Assembly: GCA_015178975.1 (NCBI GenBank)
Contig: WHVD01000095.1
Coordinates: 274,202 to 338,201, forward strand
Direction of reading: 5' to 3'
Length of the DNA: 64,000 nucleotides
Origin: Hysterangium stoloniferum
Taxonomy: Eukaryota; Basidiomycota; Agaricomycetes; Hysterangiales; Hysterangiaceae
Shown: in pieces, positions 1 through 10,654 of the stretch
Layout of the letters: each line of letters starts with the position of its first letter
Position numbering within the stretch: position 1 is the first letter of the stretch
The notes under the pieces: generated by a model
The model's database searches: none
Seen by the model: the letters and a program-made list of their open reading frames with translations, nothing else
Told to the model about the DNA's origin: nothing
Made by a program: the position numbers and the translations under genes

Positions 1-1
1 A

Positions 2-1246
2 TCATTAATAAGAAGAGAATATACTTGGCCCAGACTCCATGGATTCATTAAGCACTATTGTAAATCTTGCACTACTTGTCCCTGCTCAAAATCTCAGCGA
101 CACAAGCCATACAGCCTTTTGAAACAATTCCCAGTACCAGAACACCTGTGGAATTCTATCTCTATGGATTTCATTGAACACCTACTGGACTCTGAAGGCT
201 TTTCCGCCATTCTAGTCATTGTTGACAGATTCTCAAAACAAGGTATATTCATCCCCACATATGATACAATTACGTCTGTGCAGTTAGCAGAACTCCTTAT
301 TATCCACGTATTTTCCAAGCATGGAGTTCCATCCCACATAACTTCCGACCGAGGATCAGATTTCATGTCTCACTTCTTTAGATCCCTGGGGAAATCCTTG
401 GACATGAAACTACATTTCACATCCAGACATCACCCGGAAGGCAACGGACAAACTGAATGCATCAATCAGACATTGGAACAATATCTCCATGTATATTGCA
501 ATTATCAACAGGACAATTAGAAATCCTTGTTACCACTTGCAGAATTTGCTTACAACAATGCACCCTCGGCCACTACTGGTGTTTCCCTGTTCTTTGCAAA
601 TAAAGGATACAATCCAAATATTACAGTACATCCAGAATGAAATCTCGCCTCTGCTTGTACTCAAGAGTTCACCATGGACCTCCACGAGCTCCACAAGGAA
701 CTCTGGACTGCAATAAAGTCCGCCCAAGAACAATATCAACTTTCAGCAGACAAACACCAGATTCTGCCACCCAACTTCAAGATTGGTGATTGTGTTTTTG
801 TCAAAGCTCAATTCTTTAGGACTACCCGTCCATCAAAAAAGCTTGCTGAAAGATATTTAGGTCCTTTTGAAATTATTGCACAAGTAGGTTCAGTTTCTTG
901 GACTCTATGGCTTCTGGATAGCATGCATGTGGTACACCCAGTATTTCATGTTTCTATGTTAGAACCTTGTACTGCTAACACTATCCCGGATCACATGCAA
1001 TCTCTGCCTCCTCCAGTCATTATTGAGGGAGAACCCGAGTTTGAAATCTCAGAAATTTTAGATTCGAAAATTGACAAGTGTCGGCACACTTGGAAACTAC
1101 TTTCCTTGGTCAAGTGGGCAGGTTACGAGGGCACCGATGAAGAAACCTCATCGATTTTGGCCATGGGACTCGGTAATGCCACAGAAGTCGTTACTGACTT
1201 TCATACAGCTTACCCACTCAAACCTGGACCACTATCTTCTCTCTGA
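2..1246 (+). pseudogene. Ty3/gypsy (chromovirus) pol 3' end: integrase and chromodomain
   Basis: One reading frame runs from the window edge to the stop at 1244-1246 and is the C-terminal part of a gypsy polyprotein. The zinc-binding segment (YCKSCTTC) lies near 50-80. The catalytic core follows with the DDE residues in MDFIEHL, TSDRGSDF and GNGQTE. After it come the GPF/E-type segment (RYLGPFEII) and a C-terminal chromodomain (LVKWAGYEGTDEE) that ends in PLSSL, as in fungal chromoviruses. The frame is interrupted by TAG at 518-520, where relatives have Trp, and TGA at 638-640, where an Arg is expected. Downstream are the antisense gene at 1441-2420, a polypurine tract near 2618-2629 and an LTR at 2630. 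The element is inactive. The family call is confident from the motifs. Confidence 0.9.
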
Positions 1247-1440
1247 CTGCACTCCGCAGACCCCATGTTACATTTGGACTCATTTTCATTATTCCCTGTC
1301 ACCCTATGTCTCTCTTTGCTTTTACAGGTTCTGACATGTTTTTCAAGTCCTTAAGAGGATTTTCCATGGACGATGATTCTTATGTTTTTTCACGCTTTAC
1401 TTTTATGTTCAAAAAAAATCATTATCAAGTTTTATATTTT

Positions 1441-2420
1441 CTATTCATCTACATTGATGGGGCTGTCTTTCTTCCCCACCTCCTCTTTCCCCACCTCAGC
1501 CATCTCCTCAGGTAGCTCCGCTACCTCCGTGGGCACCCCATCCTCATCTGAGCTGGCTTCCTCGGAACTCCCAGCCTCTGGCTCCTGATAGATGAAGCCC
1601 GCATACTCCACTAGGAACTTGTAGTGTTCTGAGTGGAGCATGCGGAGATCAGTTGCCATCACCACATAGACCTTGTTGTTCTTCTGGAGCAACTCATTTT
1701 GGGTCTCAATACCCTCAGCAATCTGTCCTAAAATCTCTTCTAAAATGGAGTACCTGTCCGACCTGCTGATGTCCCATGCCCCAGACCCTGTGGGCTGCTC
1801 ATGAACAAGTGAGCACCTCACCTTGAGGTGCATGCATTGGTAGCAGCCTGGTCCCTGGCTGGACTTCCAATTGCACTTCGTGTTCCAGTCATTACAACCG
1901 GAACACCGCAGGTTGTTCCATGTAGGTAGGCGGACTGGTGCCGCTTTCCTTGCTTTCTGTTGATCTGGTTAGTTTTTCCCCGGACCTCCCACAGACCCAA
2001 GACTTACCTTGTTGGGGCTCTCCAGCTCCCCCTCAGACTCCGATTCGACTTCTATCACCTTGCACTGGAAAATGCCAAGTCAGTCAAACACACAAGTTGA
2101 ATTTTGGGACTTACCTTACCTGTGACTACCATGGCCCTCTCTGCAGCCACCTGGGCTTTCTCCGCGGTGACCCACACAGCCTCTTCCACATCCCTCTTCC
2201 TCTTCTCCTCTGCCACTTTCTCCACGGCCAAGGCCACCTGGTACTCCCTATCCAGGGCCTCCTCTACCTCCCTGGCCTCTTTCTCTGCCTCCTCATACTG
2301 TCATCGTTGCTCTTCCCACTGTGCCAAAATTTGGGCAGCGGTGAGCGGCACCCGGTAGATGTTGCCCATGGAGGGCCTGGCAGTCGGCATTGGCCTTCTT
2401 GGTGTTGACTTTGGACTCAT
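1441..2420 (-). pseudogene. Zn2Cys6-like cysteine-motif gene, antisense inside the gypsy element
   Basis: I reconstruct three minus-strand exons: 2420-2115, 2064-2008 and 1956-1441. They are separated by introns of 50 and 51 nt, each with a GTAAGT donor and an AG acceptor. The product would be 292 residues. The N-terminal half is rich in Glu, Lys and Arg (EEKRKRDVEEA) and probably forms a coiled coil. Exon 3 holds C-x2-C-x6-C-x9-C-x2-C-x6-C (CSGC, CNW, CYQC, VRC), which is the spacing of fungal Zn2Cys6 domains. The C-terminus is acidic. The only defect found is TGA at 2301-2303, directly after a CGA Arg codon. The frame holds across both introns, so the model is likely correct. The function is unknown. 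It lies between pol and the 3' LTR of the gypsy element, in the opposite orientation. Confidence 0.72.
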
Positions 2421-2629
2421 TTGTCGATGATGGGGGTAATAAAGAAGAAGAAATTTTCATTTTTTCAAATTTTTATATAGGCTTGTTACATCTGAACCTT
2501 ACCTTCCAGATCACCTGACTCTTTGACACATACATGTAACTGACAAGACTTTTGACACATGTGCATAGCTGACAAGAACCCTATCTAGGTCTAGAGCCTC
2601 TTTGGGACTTCGGCATAAAGGGAGGGTAC

Positions 2630-3105
2630 TGTTACAACTGGAATTCCTGCCAGACTCTGGGCACTAACTTACATGCACCCATGCCCTATACGCACCAATT
2701 GTCAGTTTACTGGACTTCCCACTGGACTCCGTATGTCAGACTTGTCTACGTTCGACTTTGTTATGTTGTGTTTCAGTCACTGGAATACCCACCAGACTCC
2801 ATCTCTGTCTATGTCTGACCTCATCCCACACGTCAGTCACTGGACCCTGCTCAGAAAACCCATCTTTGCTCTAACTGAGCCCCGTTCCCACTTTAGTCAA
2901 ATGACCTGTCACAATTTGGACTCTGCTCCCGCTCCATTTCCCATTATGGTTTATGATTTGTCATGATTCAGACTCCACTCTGTCCTGTCTGGTTCCTAAC
3001 ACCAAATTTGGTGTTTACTATTCTCGTTTTATGTTTTGCTAGTTTCATTTCATTATTACTGGATTTGGTATGTCATTCATTCCACGGTCTATAATGCCAT
3101 TGTAT
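2630..3105 (+). mobile_element. Gypsy LTR, family Z, copy 1 (3' LTR, truncated)
   Basis: A purine-rich tract (AAAGGGAGGG, about 2618-2627) is followed by TGTTACAACTGG, the usual layout of polypurine tract and 3' LTR. The segment around 2996-3090, with AATTTGGTGTTTACT and later ATTACTGGATTTGG, recurs near 19786-19860 and 31975-32050, which defines a three-copy family here. The right end is lost where a Tc1-type remnant begins near 3105. Confidence 0.7.
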
Positions 3106-3590
3106 TTCAACAATCTAGATATGATAGAGCATATTCACAAATACTTTTGATATTTGTGCAATTTTTGTTAGAGTATGATATTACAGCTCTTACATAGTCT
3201 ATGATATTCCCTGTATTTTTCTGATATTTGTAGTATTTTTCCCAGCACTGTAGGTGCAGTATTGAGTGAGTTACCTAGTAAGGTAACTGATGTGTAGGTG
3301 CTTAGGTAAGCACCCTCCTCTGTGGGTGTGGGAAAGTCTCCTTAGTGTTTACTTTCCTCACACTCACAGGTATGTAGTTATTTCACAGTTGAATACATTT
3401 AGTGTTTACTTTCCTCACACTCACAGGTATGTAGTTATTTCACAGTTGAATACATTTAGTGTTTACTTTCCTCACACTCACAGGGTGTTTGTCAAGAGTT
3501 ATTCAACTGTTTCAATAATTTTATCCTCTGAATTATCAAGGATATACATCTGAATTACCAAACATTGGAATGGTTTTTTGAGTCACTGTA
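3105..3590 (-). mobile_element. Tc1/mariner-type element end, with internal insertion
   Basis: Positions 3112-3140 (AATCTAGATATGATAGAGC and following) are the reverse complement of 38391-38417. The right end, GGTTTTTTGAGTCACTGTAT near 3572-3591, matches the inverse of the start of the Tc1 element at 38295. This is therefore the terminal region of the same transposon family in the opposite orientation. About 350 bp between the two matching ends is unrelated to the 38-kb copy and includes the 57-bp tandem repeat. No transposase is encoded. Confidence 0.6.
3346..3484. repeat. 57-bp tandem repeat, about 2.4 copies
   Basis: The unit beginning TGTTTACTTTCCTCACACTC starts at 3346, 3403 and 3460. 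The first two copies look identical over 57 bp and the third is cut short after CTCACAG. The period is divisible by three, so an open frame crosses it, but nothing suggests coding. Confidence 0.9.
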
Positions 3591-4435
3591 TAGCTGGCTC
3601 TTTGATTAAGTTGGGAGTATCTGGCTGATAGGTCAAGACTATTAAGTGAGAAGTACACTTGCAAGGTCCTAGTTTACTGTAGCCTTGTACCTCTTTCATT
3701 TATACAGTGTGAGTGTCTTAAACTCCAGACTCTAAGGTGTAGATTTAGTGTTTATCTGCTTTGGTCACTCACACAGCAACAGAGGGATATACATATATGT
3801 ATGTATAAGCTTTAAATTCTTTTACTGTCTTCTGGTGAATTTCCTGCTGGTAAAATCTCATATCAGTCAAGAAGCACCATCTGTGGACATTATGGATCCC
3901 TGTGAATGTGTACTTTGGAATTCTTGGCTTACTAAATCACTTAAACTATTTACTTGATCACCACTTACTAAACACCATGATACGAATTTTTCAACTTTAG
4001 ATGGTGGAAAGCACTACAAAAAATGGGGGCTTGTGTGTGAAGTCGCTGATACTAATAGTTCGTGTAATTGGGTGATGATGGACATGGGGTGTATTTACTT
4101 TGTGCTGGGATTTCCAAAGAAACTGGGAGATATGGCTCGAATAACCGTATGAAAATTGTCTGTTGGAGGGTACGCGGGCTTCTTAAACCCTACTCGACAT
4201 GAGTACCGTACCACCTTCGTCCTCTCATACGTACCGCGGGCGATGGAATGAATCCGATACATAGCGATGGCCCATTTATTGGAATGAGAGCCTTCAGTAA
4301 GGTATGAGAGGCCTTACGCTTCTGGCATACACGGCACGGGAATCGAGCATGAATAATTGCATAGAAAACACATTGTGCATGAGAATGAAGTAAGCTGACA
4401 GCTCTAACAATCAAACACATCGAGCGCGTACGAGC
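3591..4435. other. Non-coding stretch downstream of the hydrolase gene
   Basis: No convincing gene was found. The left part is AT-rich and transposon-like in composition. The part from about 4150 lies just beyond the hydrolase stop codon and may contain its 3' untranslated region and polyadenylation site. A 76-residue minus-strand frame at 4190-4420 has no recognisable motif. Confidence 0.5.
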
Positions 4436-5743
4436 TCACACACTCGCCTCAATCACCCACCCTTTAACAACATCTGCAGTTCTCTTCACAAATGCGTCAT
4501 ACTCCCAATTAAGATTGCGCACGAAGAGTCCGCAATGGGCCTCAACCTCATCCTTGGCGCCGTGAATACGCACACTCTCCCAGTGTAATCTTTGGTGGGG
4601 GGTGATAACGAAGTGACGTGGTTTAGGTGGGTTGTCGGTACGACCACGGGTATCTGATTCGTGTTCTGGAGGTGACGGTGACGGATGGTTTCTTAGATCC
4701 AAGGACGACATCGACACTGACCCGTGGGCATGTATTTTACCTTCTACTAATGTCCAGAAAACGTGCCATCGCCCATTCCACCTCTCTAACATTCTGTATC
4801 GCTCGAGTAGCCCCTGTGGGTCAAACATACAGACGCCAAACTCCATACTCTCGAGAATGGATCTCTTGAGAGCGACCGCGCGTTGCTTAGTAAAATAGGA
4901 ACGATGGTCTGTGTGGAGGAAGGCGAGGATGGGAGCAGAGGGGATGTGGAGGAGTGTGAGTGTGTAGGTGAGGAGATCGGTGGCGGAAGCAGGGAGGGGG
5001 TACGAAGGAGATGCGGAGGGTGGGGTGGGAGTGGGAAGTGGCGATGATAGCGGCGGACACGATGATGGTCGGGGGGGTAGAGGAGGCGGCACAAGTCTTA
5101 TAGTAGAATCTGAAGGTGTATCTAGAGAAGTTTTCGACCACGTAAGGATGGACTTGGAGTGAAGGCTAGATGAGACTCGCCATTCTCTCCTTGTTCCATA
5201 ACTCTAACGGAGTGTTTATCATTCATTTCTTTCTCGGTTTTGAGGGTGGCACCTGGGTCCCCTTTCTTTGGGATAAGACTTGCAAGGCCACTGACGACGA
5301 CATGGGGATGCATGCCTAAATAGGGCACGTCGCAGGCTAATATTGCGATTATTTTACCTGGTTTAGCGGTCATTGCGGCATCAGCAGCTAAGAGGCCGCC
5401 CATGGAGTGACCGCAGAGAATTATAGGACCATTTGGGAGGGTATCGATCCTGTGGAGTGTGTGTTATGAATGTGACAAGTTGAAAAATAGTAATTGAAAT
5501 GACCATCTTAAAAAATTGGTGGCTGCAAGTGCGATAGGTTTCTTGCTCTGATATGTTGGGTATACAGTACTCTTAAGTGAAATGTGCGCTGGCAATAATA
5601 ATTCTAATGCATTGTGTAAATCGGTCGGAAAAGATTGAAAGGACGTATGGTCCCCTGTTGATAAATCCCTAAGTACTACTACACTCGTTCAAATTCCACC
5701 ACTTGCCTTGAAATCCGTGTATATATACAATATGGACTATCAT
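4436..5743 (-). CDS. Alpha/beta hydrolase (serine hydrolase/lipase-like)
   Basis: This is a minus-strand gene of the fungal alpha/beta-hydrolase type with a GHSMGG nucleophile elbow. Exon 1 (5743-5707) encodes MIVHIVYIHGFQG, with the oxyanion-type HG motif. Exon 2 is 5654-5504 (SFQSFPTDLHNALE). Exon 3 starts at 5449 and carries GHSMGG (the catalytic Ser codon is near 5405) and DVPYLGMHPHVV. Intron 1 is 5706-5655 with a GC donor (AAG/GCAAGT) and an AG acceptor. Intron 2 is 5503-5450. Both joins keep the frame. The C-terminal part (4436 to about 5170) lies in another frame and includes FVITPHQRLHWESVRIHGAKDEVEAHCG cut short here to note a likely catalytic His region near HCGLF. I could not resolve how exon 3 joins this part around 5170-5220: it is either a missed intron or a frameshift. 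Substrate unknown. Confidence 0.75.
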
Positions 5744-5868
5744 TTGGGTATTGTCACCTTGCCAGACACACGTGACCCTAATTATCAGAAGCGCCGGTTT
5801 ATGTCGCCGCCCGAAAGGGACAACGCCGTAAGACGCACAACGACGGTTACCGTTGAACGTCTCATAGG
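5744..5868. promoter_or_regulatory. Short divergent intergenic region (possible shared promoter)
   Basis: Only 125 bp separate the proposed hydrolase start (minus strand, 5743) from the demethylase start (plus strand, 5869). Such a small head-to-head spacer suggests a shared promoter. No core element could be assigned with confidence. The hydrolase frame is open upstream of its proposed start, so the spacer could be shorter still. Confidence 0.35.
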
Positions 5869-8800
5869 ATGACGACAACAACTTTTTCATCGTCGACATC
5901 TACTTCATCAATCCCAGTACAACCGGATCACTTTTATGGACATGAAATATTACCAACCGACCAGGGCTACTTCGACCCGAATGACGACCCCTCTGCATCC
6001 CGTGGCATACCCGTCTTCAGGCCCACCATCGATGAGTTCGAGGATTTCGAGGGGTATCTGAACAAGGTTGAGTGTTGGGGAATGAAGAGTGGCATTATCA
6101 AAATCATTCCGCCTCCAGAATGGTAAGTTGTCCTCTGGTGTGACCGTACTAGCCGCTAATTCCGTCACCCAAAGGACAAGCTCGCTACCATCCACGAAAC
6201 CTCAGCTTAAACATGTCAAGTTGCGCAACCCCATCGAGCAGGACTTTTCAGGCAGCGGCGGTCTCTTCCGTCAGCAGAATATCGAGAAACGGAGGATAAT
6301 GAGCGTTAGGGAGTGGGCGGAGCAATGCAAGAGGGAGGATATGAGGGCCCCCACCATTGAAGAAGCTCAAGGTGGCCGCAGATATGCCGCACCCTCCCCG
6401 AGAGGCCCAAAGAGTAGGGCTAAACGAGCAATTAAGGCTGAACATGTGGAGGACACAGAGCAAGCGGTGACTGAAGAAGAAGGGAATGCTGAGGCTGAGG
6501 CTGAAGGAGAACTAAACGACCACGAATGCGATGACGACGCCGACGTTGCTGCCCGTAGTGAGACACGCGCTGATATTGACGTCGATCCCACCTCTACCCT
6601 TCCGACTCCACCAGCAACTACCGCCTCACATTCTCCTCCCAATGCCGCTGGTTCTCCGCCAGTCACTGCCGAAAATTACAATTCGCCTGCATCCACCCCT
6701 GTTACAGCGCGGAGAAGACGCACAGCAAACGAACGTCAACGCGCAAAAGAGATTCTTGACGACGCGTTCCTAACGACATTTGATCCACACATGGATTGGC
6801 TGCCGAAGGACATGAAGCCTGCGGACTACACCCCGGAGTTTTGTAGAACGCTCGAGAGGATGTATTGGAGAAGTTGTGGTTTTGGAAAGGCCCCATGGTA
6901 CGGAGCTGATATGAAAGGTGAACAACGTGCCGTGTCTCTGCGCCAACGTTTTTTGTTTTTACTAGTAAACTCACAGGATCCCTTTTCACACCCGCTACCA
7001 AGCACTGGAATGTCGCCACTTTACCCTCCGCGCTATCCCGCCTTTTGGGCTCTGACTCACAAATTTCAGGCGTCAACACTCCTTATCTGTATTTCGGCAT
7101 GTGGCGGGCAACCTTCGCATGGCATGTAGAAGATATGGATTTATTTTCCATCAATTACATTCATTTCGGCGCTCCCAAGTTGTACGTTACTCTCGTGTTC
7201 ATACAATCATTTTCACTGATATCACTTCCTTTCTTTCCTTCTCTAGCTGGTATGCCATGCCCCAATCTCGGGCATCAAATCTCGAAACAACCATGAAAGG
7301 TTACTTTCCCCGTGACATATCTAATTGTCCCCAATTCCTCCGCCACAAATCATTTCTCGCCTCTCCTCCAAAGCTCGACCCGGCGCGTCCAAATACACTC
7401 GTCCAACACGCAGGCGAATTTGTCGTCACCTTCCCTAGAGGCTACCACGCTGGCTTCAATCTCGGTTTCAATTGTGCTGAGAGCGTCAATTTTGCATTGG
7501 AAAGTTGGATCGAATTGGGGAAAAAGGCGGCGTACTGCGCCTGTATTGAAGATTCGGTCAAAATCGACGTTGTAAGGCTTTTGAAAGAGAGGGAGATGGA
7601 GCGGAATGGTAACGGGGTTATGACGGACAAAGGAAGCGAACACGCCAGCGTGGGTAGCATGCCGAATAAGAAACGCAAGGTAGAAGTCTTCATCGGACCC
7701 ATGGGTTCAGAATCACCTCCCAAAGCGAAGCGCCCCAAAACATCGGTATCGGGTTCAGCCAAAGCAACATCGACCGCTGCATCATCCAAATCACGTCCCA
7801 AATCCAACACCTCTTTTCCTCCAGCAAGTTTAAGCCAACCTCTGCCTGCACCTACCCACTTCCCCTGCTGCCTCTGCCCCTCCTCTTCAACTGATGGACT
7901 CCTTCGTGTCCACGATCCTCCGAGTGGTCCAAATACGCCGTCGAAGCCACCCCCTGGCACTCCGTGGAGGGCACATGAGCTATGCGCGAAAGTTGTTCCG
8001 GAGACCTGGATTGATGAGGACCCTGATACGGTTAGCGGAATCGACGGAGAGAAAGAGAGGGTCGTGTGGGGTGTGGATGGAATTGTTAAAGATCGGTGGA
8101 TGTTGGTAAGACCCCTTCCTTCTCATGCTACTTATCCTCTATGACACTGTTCCATTCTCCACTAGAAATGTTCCGTCTGCACTCGACCCGCATCCAAATC
8201 CCACGGAGCCCCCATCCAATGCACTAAAGGAAAATGTAGCAAGGCGTTCCACGTTACGTGTGCCGCCGAGGCTGCGACTTCATCCGAAACCGCAGGGAGC
8301 CCATCCAGTGCCGGTGCGGGTGTTGGGTATCGGGTTTTAGAAGAGGTTGAGAAGGAAGTGGTGTTGATTGATGATGCCATGGACGTTGATCCTCCCAACG
8401 CAACGGCTGCTGGCGAAGAGGTGCCTTTGTGCGCAAATACGGGAGTGGCTGGCGATGACGTGCAACCCTCTTCGTCGTTATCTACCGACATACCAATGCC
8501 ACCAGTGCCTGTGGCACCACGCATCCCGAATGTCATCAAGACCATCAAGAAGCTCCTTGTTGAGGTTTTGTGTTCGCAACATAACCCCGTACGTCCCTCT
8601 TGTTTCATTCGACTTTGTCGCATTGTAGACTCTCTTCCCTTCATACTCACACAAACCCATTCAGGCCTCTATCGCGCTCAAAAAGGCTTCCAGAGACGAG
8701 CGTTTGATACGCGACATCGACGCGTTGAAAGATATGGATAGAATCCGCATTCGCAATTCATCAGGTGTATTTGAGGTCTCTCTTGTGCAAGTGAGTTTTC

Positions 8801-10139
8801 TGCATCACTTGTCATCTAACGCATTGTCTTCTCATCTCGCTGTTGCCTTATAGGTCAACAAAGATCGGCGAACAGTCGAGGTCCTCTGGGACGGAGGACA
8901 AAAGCGTGAGTTCAAGTGGGGGAGTATCGTGTGGAGTTGGAGTGGTGAAACAGGGAGGAAGCCAACGGCTGAGGGTGCGTTATCTCTGGGCTTTTGAATC
9001 TATTCATCGTCTCATAGCATCACCTTGCGCCTTCTACAGAAATTGCTACGAATCCGGTACCATCGAAACCTACACCCAAACCTGTGGCATCGACATCATC
9101 GACAGTACGATGCCTTCCACCTGCAACACTCTCTGCCCCGAACTACGACACTTATCCGGCTGAGCTGTTCTCACTTCAGACGCAGTTGTTCCAGCAGCAG
9201 CAACTAGGACGGGGACCAGGTCAAATTTCCCCGCCCCCAGCTGTCCAACAGACCGGACCAAACGTAGGCGGACGAGCATGGTATCACGGAATGAGTCAGT
9301 TCCGCGTAGTGCCACAACCTGCTACCGGGGGTAATTCGGCTTCTACCCCATCAACTTCAACCCCAGTCTCAACCACCGCTGCTATTTCCACCTCCACTAC
9401 CACCAAAGTTCCTGCCATCCCAACTTCCACCGTTATGACCATGCCCATACCCCCGACTCTCATGCCACTCACGCCTGCTCAAATGCAAGCCTATCAGATG
9501 TACTGTCCGCCTTATTACCAGCCGTACGCGCTGTACAAACCACAGACCCAAGCACAAGCCCGGTCATCTGCCGCCCCGTCGTCAGCATCATCGGCATCCC
9601 GGTCGCAATCCACCAGCACCTCTGCAACCACTTCATCGACACCCAAGCCAGCCACAACTGCCGTTCCCTCGTTTTCCGTCCCGCTCTCCGCACAGCCCAG
9701 AGGGATAGGAATTGGCGCTGCACCATACTATCCGTCGTCATATGCCAAGTTACCTCTTCAACCCATTCCAAGTGCGAGTACAAGTACGGGCGGTACGCAA
9801 CATAGCGCAGTACCATACTTACAGCTCACTCCAAGGGGGGTTGCAAGCGCGCCTGGGGCATCCTGGCCGGCGTATATGAGAGGAACAAACGCGGATTCTG
9901 GGGCTAAGGGTAAGGGTAAGGATAGTGCGATTGGAAATAGGGCAGAGGTGTATGAAGAGCAAGAGGCCATGGAGGCGAGGGCGACAATGGCAGCGACGAA
10001 GTTTAGTGGTGAGGCCGACGCAGCGACAAAGCTTTCCGTTGTGAGCAAAGTTGTTGCGTCAAGTGCGGGGAACACACTGGCGGAATCATCATCTGTGACA
10101 AACCAGGTCGAGGAGGCTTTACCCCCCGGGTCTTCGTGA
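5869..10139 (+). CDS. KDM4/JMJD2-like JmjN-JmjC histone demethylase with extended PHD finger
   Basis: Eight exons: 5869-6122, 6175-6917, 6977-7181, 7247-8105, 8166-8588, 8665-8790, 8854-8974 and 9040-10139. All introns are GT-AG and 52-76 nt long, and every junction keeps frame, giving 1276 aa. JmjN spans about residues 40-85 (IPVFRPTIDEFEDFEGYL). The JmjC domain runs from about 300 to 480 with GVNTPYLYFGMW, the Fe(II) ligands His382 and Glu384 (HVED) and His468 (RGYHAGFN). An extended PHD follows at about 606-828 (FPCCLC, KCSVC, HGAPIQC, FHVTC, VEVLCSQH). A Tudor-like stretch (about 860-905) is an inference. The tail is rich in Ser, Thr, Pro and Gln. Enzymes of this family remove methyl groups from H3K9 and H3K36 in the nucleus, using 2-oxoglutarate and oxygen. 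No lesion was seen. Confidence 0.93.
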
Positions 10140-10654
10140 TTACTTCGAAACGCCGTCGTTGCGCGCGAAACCTCCTCACCCTTTCATATTTGCCTTTGTA
10201 TCACCATGCGCGATCGAGTCTTGTTATTCTCCCGTATTTGATTACTTATTAAATTCAGTTTTATATTTTCTTCCACACACTTTTGTGTTTCCTCTCTGAT
10301 CTGCCCCATCCCTCTACTTATCTTCTCATTGGTCACGTGTTATCATCCCATCAATTTGTGTACTATAAATAATGCGGCGTAATCAGTGGGTGCTAAGATA
10401 TGACATACTGGATGGAAAAGGCTTAGTTTACCATGAGATGTGTTCGTGAAGGTGAGGCACCAAGCAGTTGTGAAGGCCCTAGCTATAACCTATCAGCTAT
10501 ATTATTGACTTAGAACCTTTCCCTTCCAAATCTACATTAAGTGACGTAACCAATGACGATCTTCAGGGGGGGAGTTTCAATTCCAGTCTCAAAAACAGTA
10601 CATCCTCGTTCTGTGTGATGGCCATCAGAATTGCGCCCTTGAAATTATCTCGAT
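10140..10654. other. Intergenic region
   Basis: This holds the 3' flank of the demethylase gene (AT-rich ATTTGATTACTTATTAAAT near 10230) and the 5' flank of the next gene. A short TACTATAAATAATG stretch near 10362-10376 could be a TATA-type element. No gene was found. Confidence 0.5.

Noticed and set aside
4190-4420. 76-codon minus-strand frame after the hydrolase
   Set aside because: No motif, no intron support, and it lies in the likely 3' untranslated region.
7442-7960. 172-codon minus-strand frame within the demethylase gene
   Set aside because: Shadow of the coding strand: the plus-strand frame has clear JmjC and PHD motifs.
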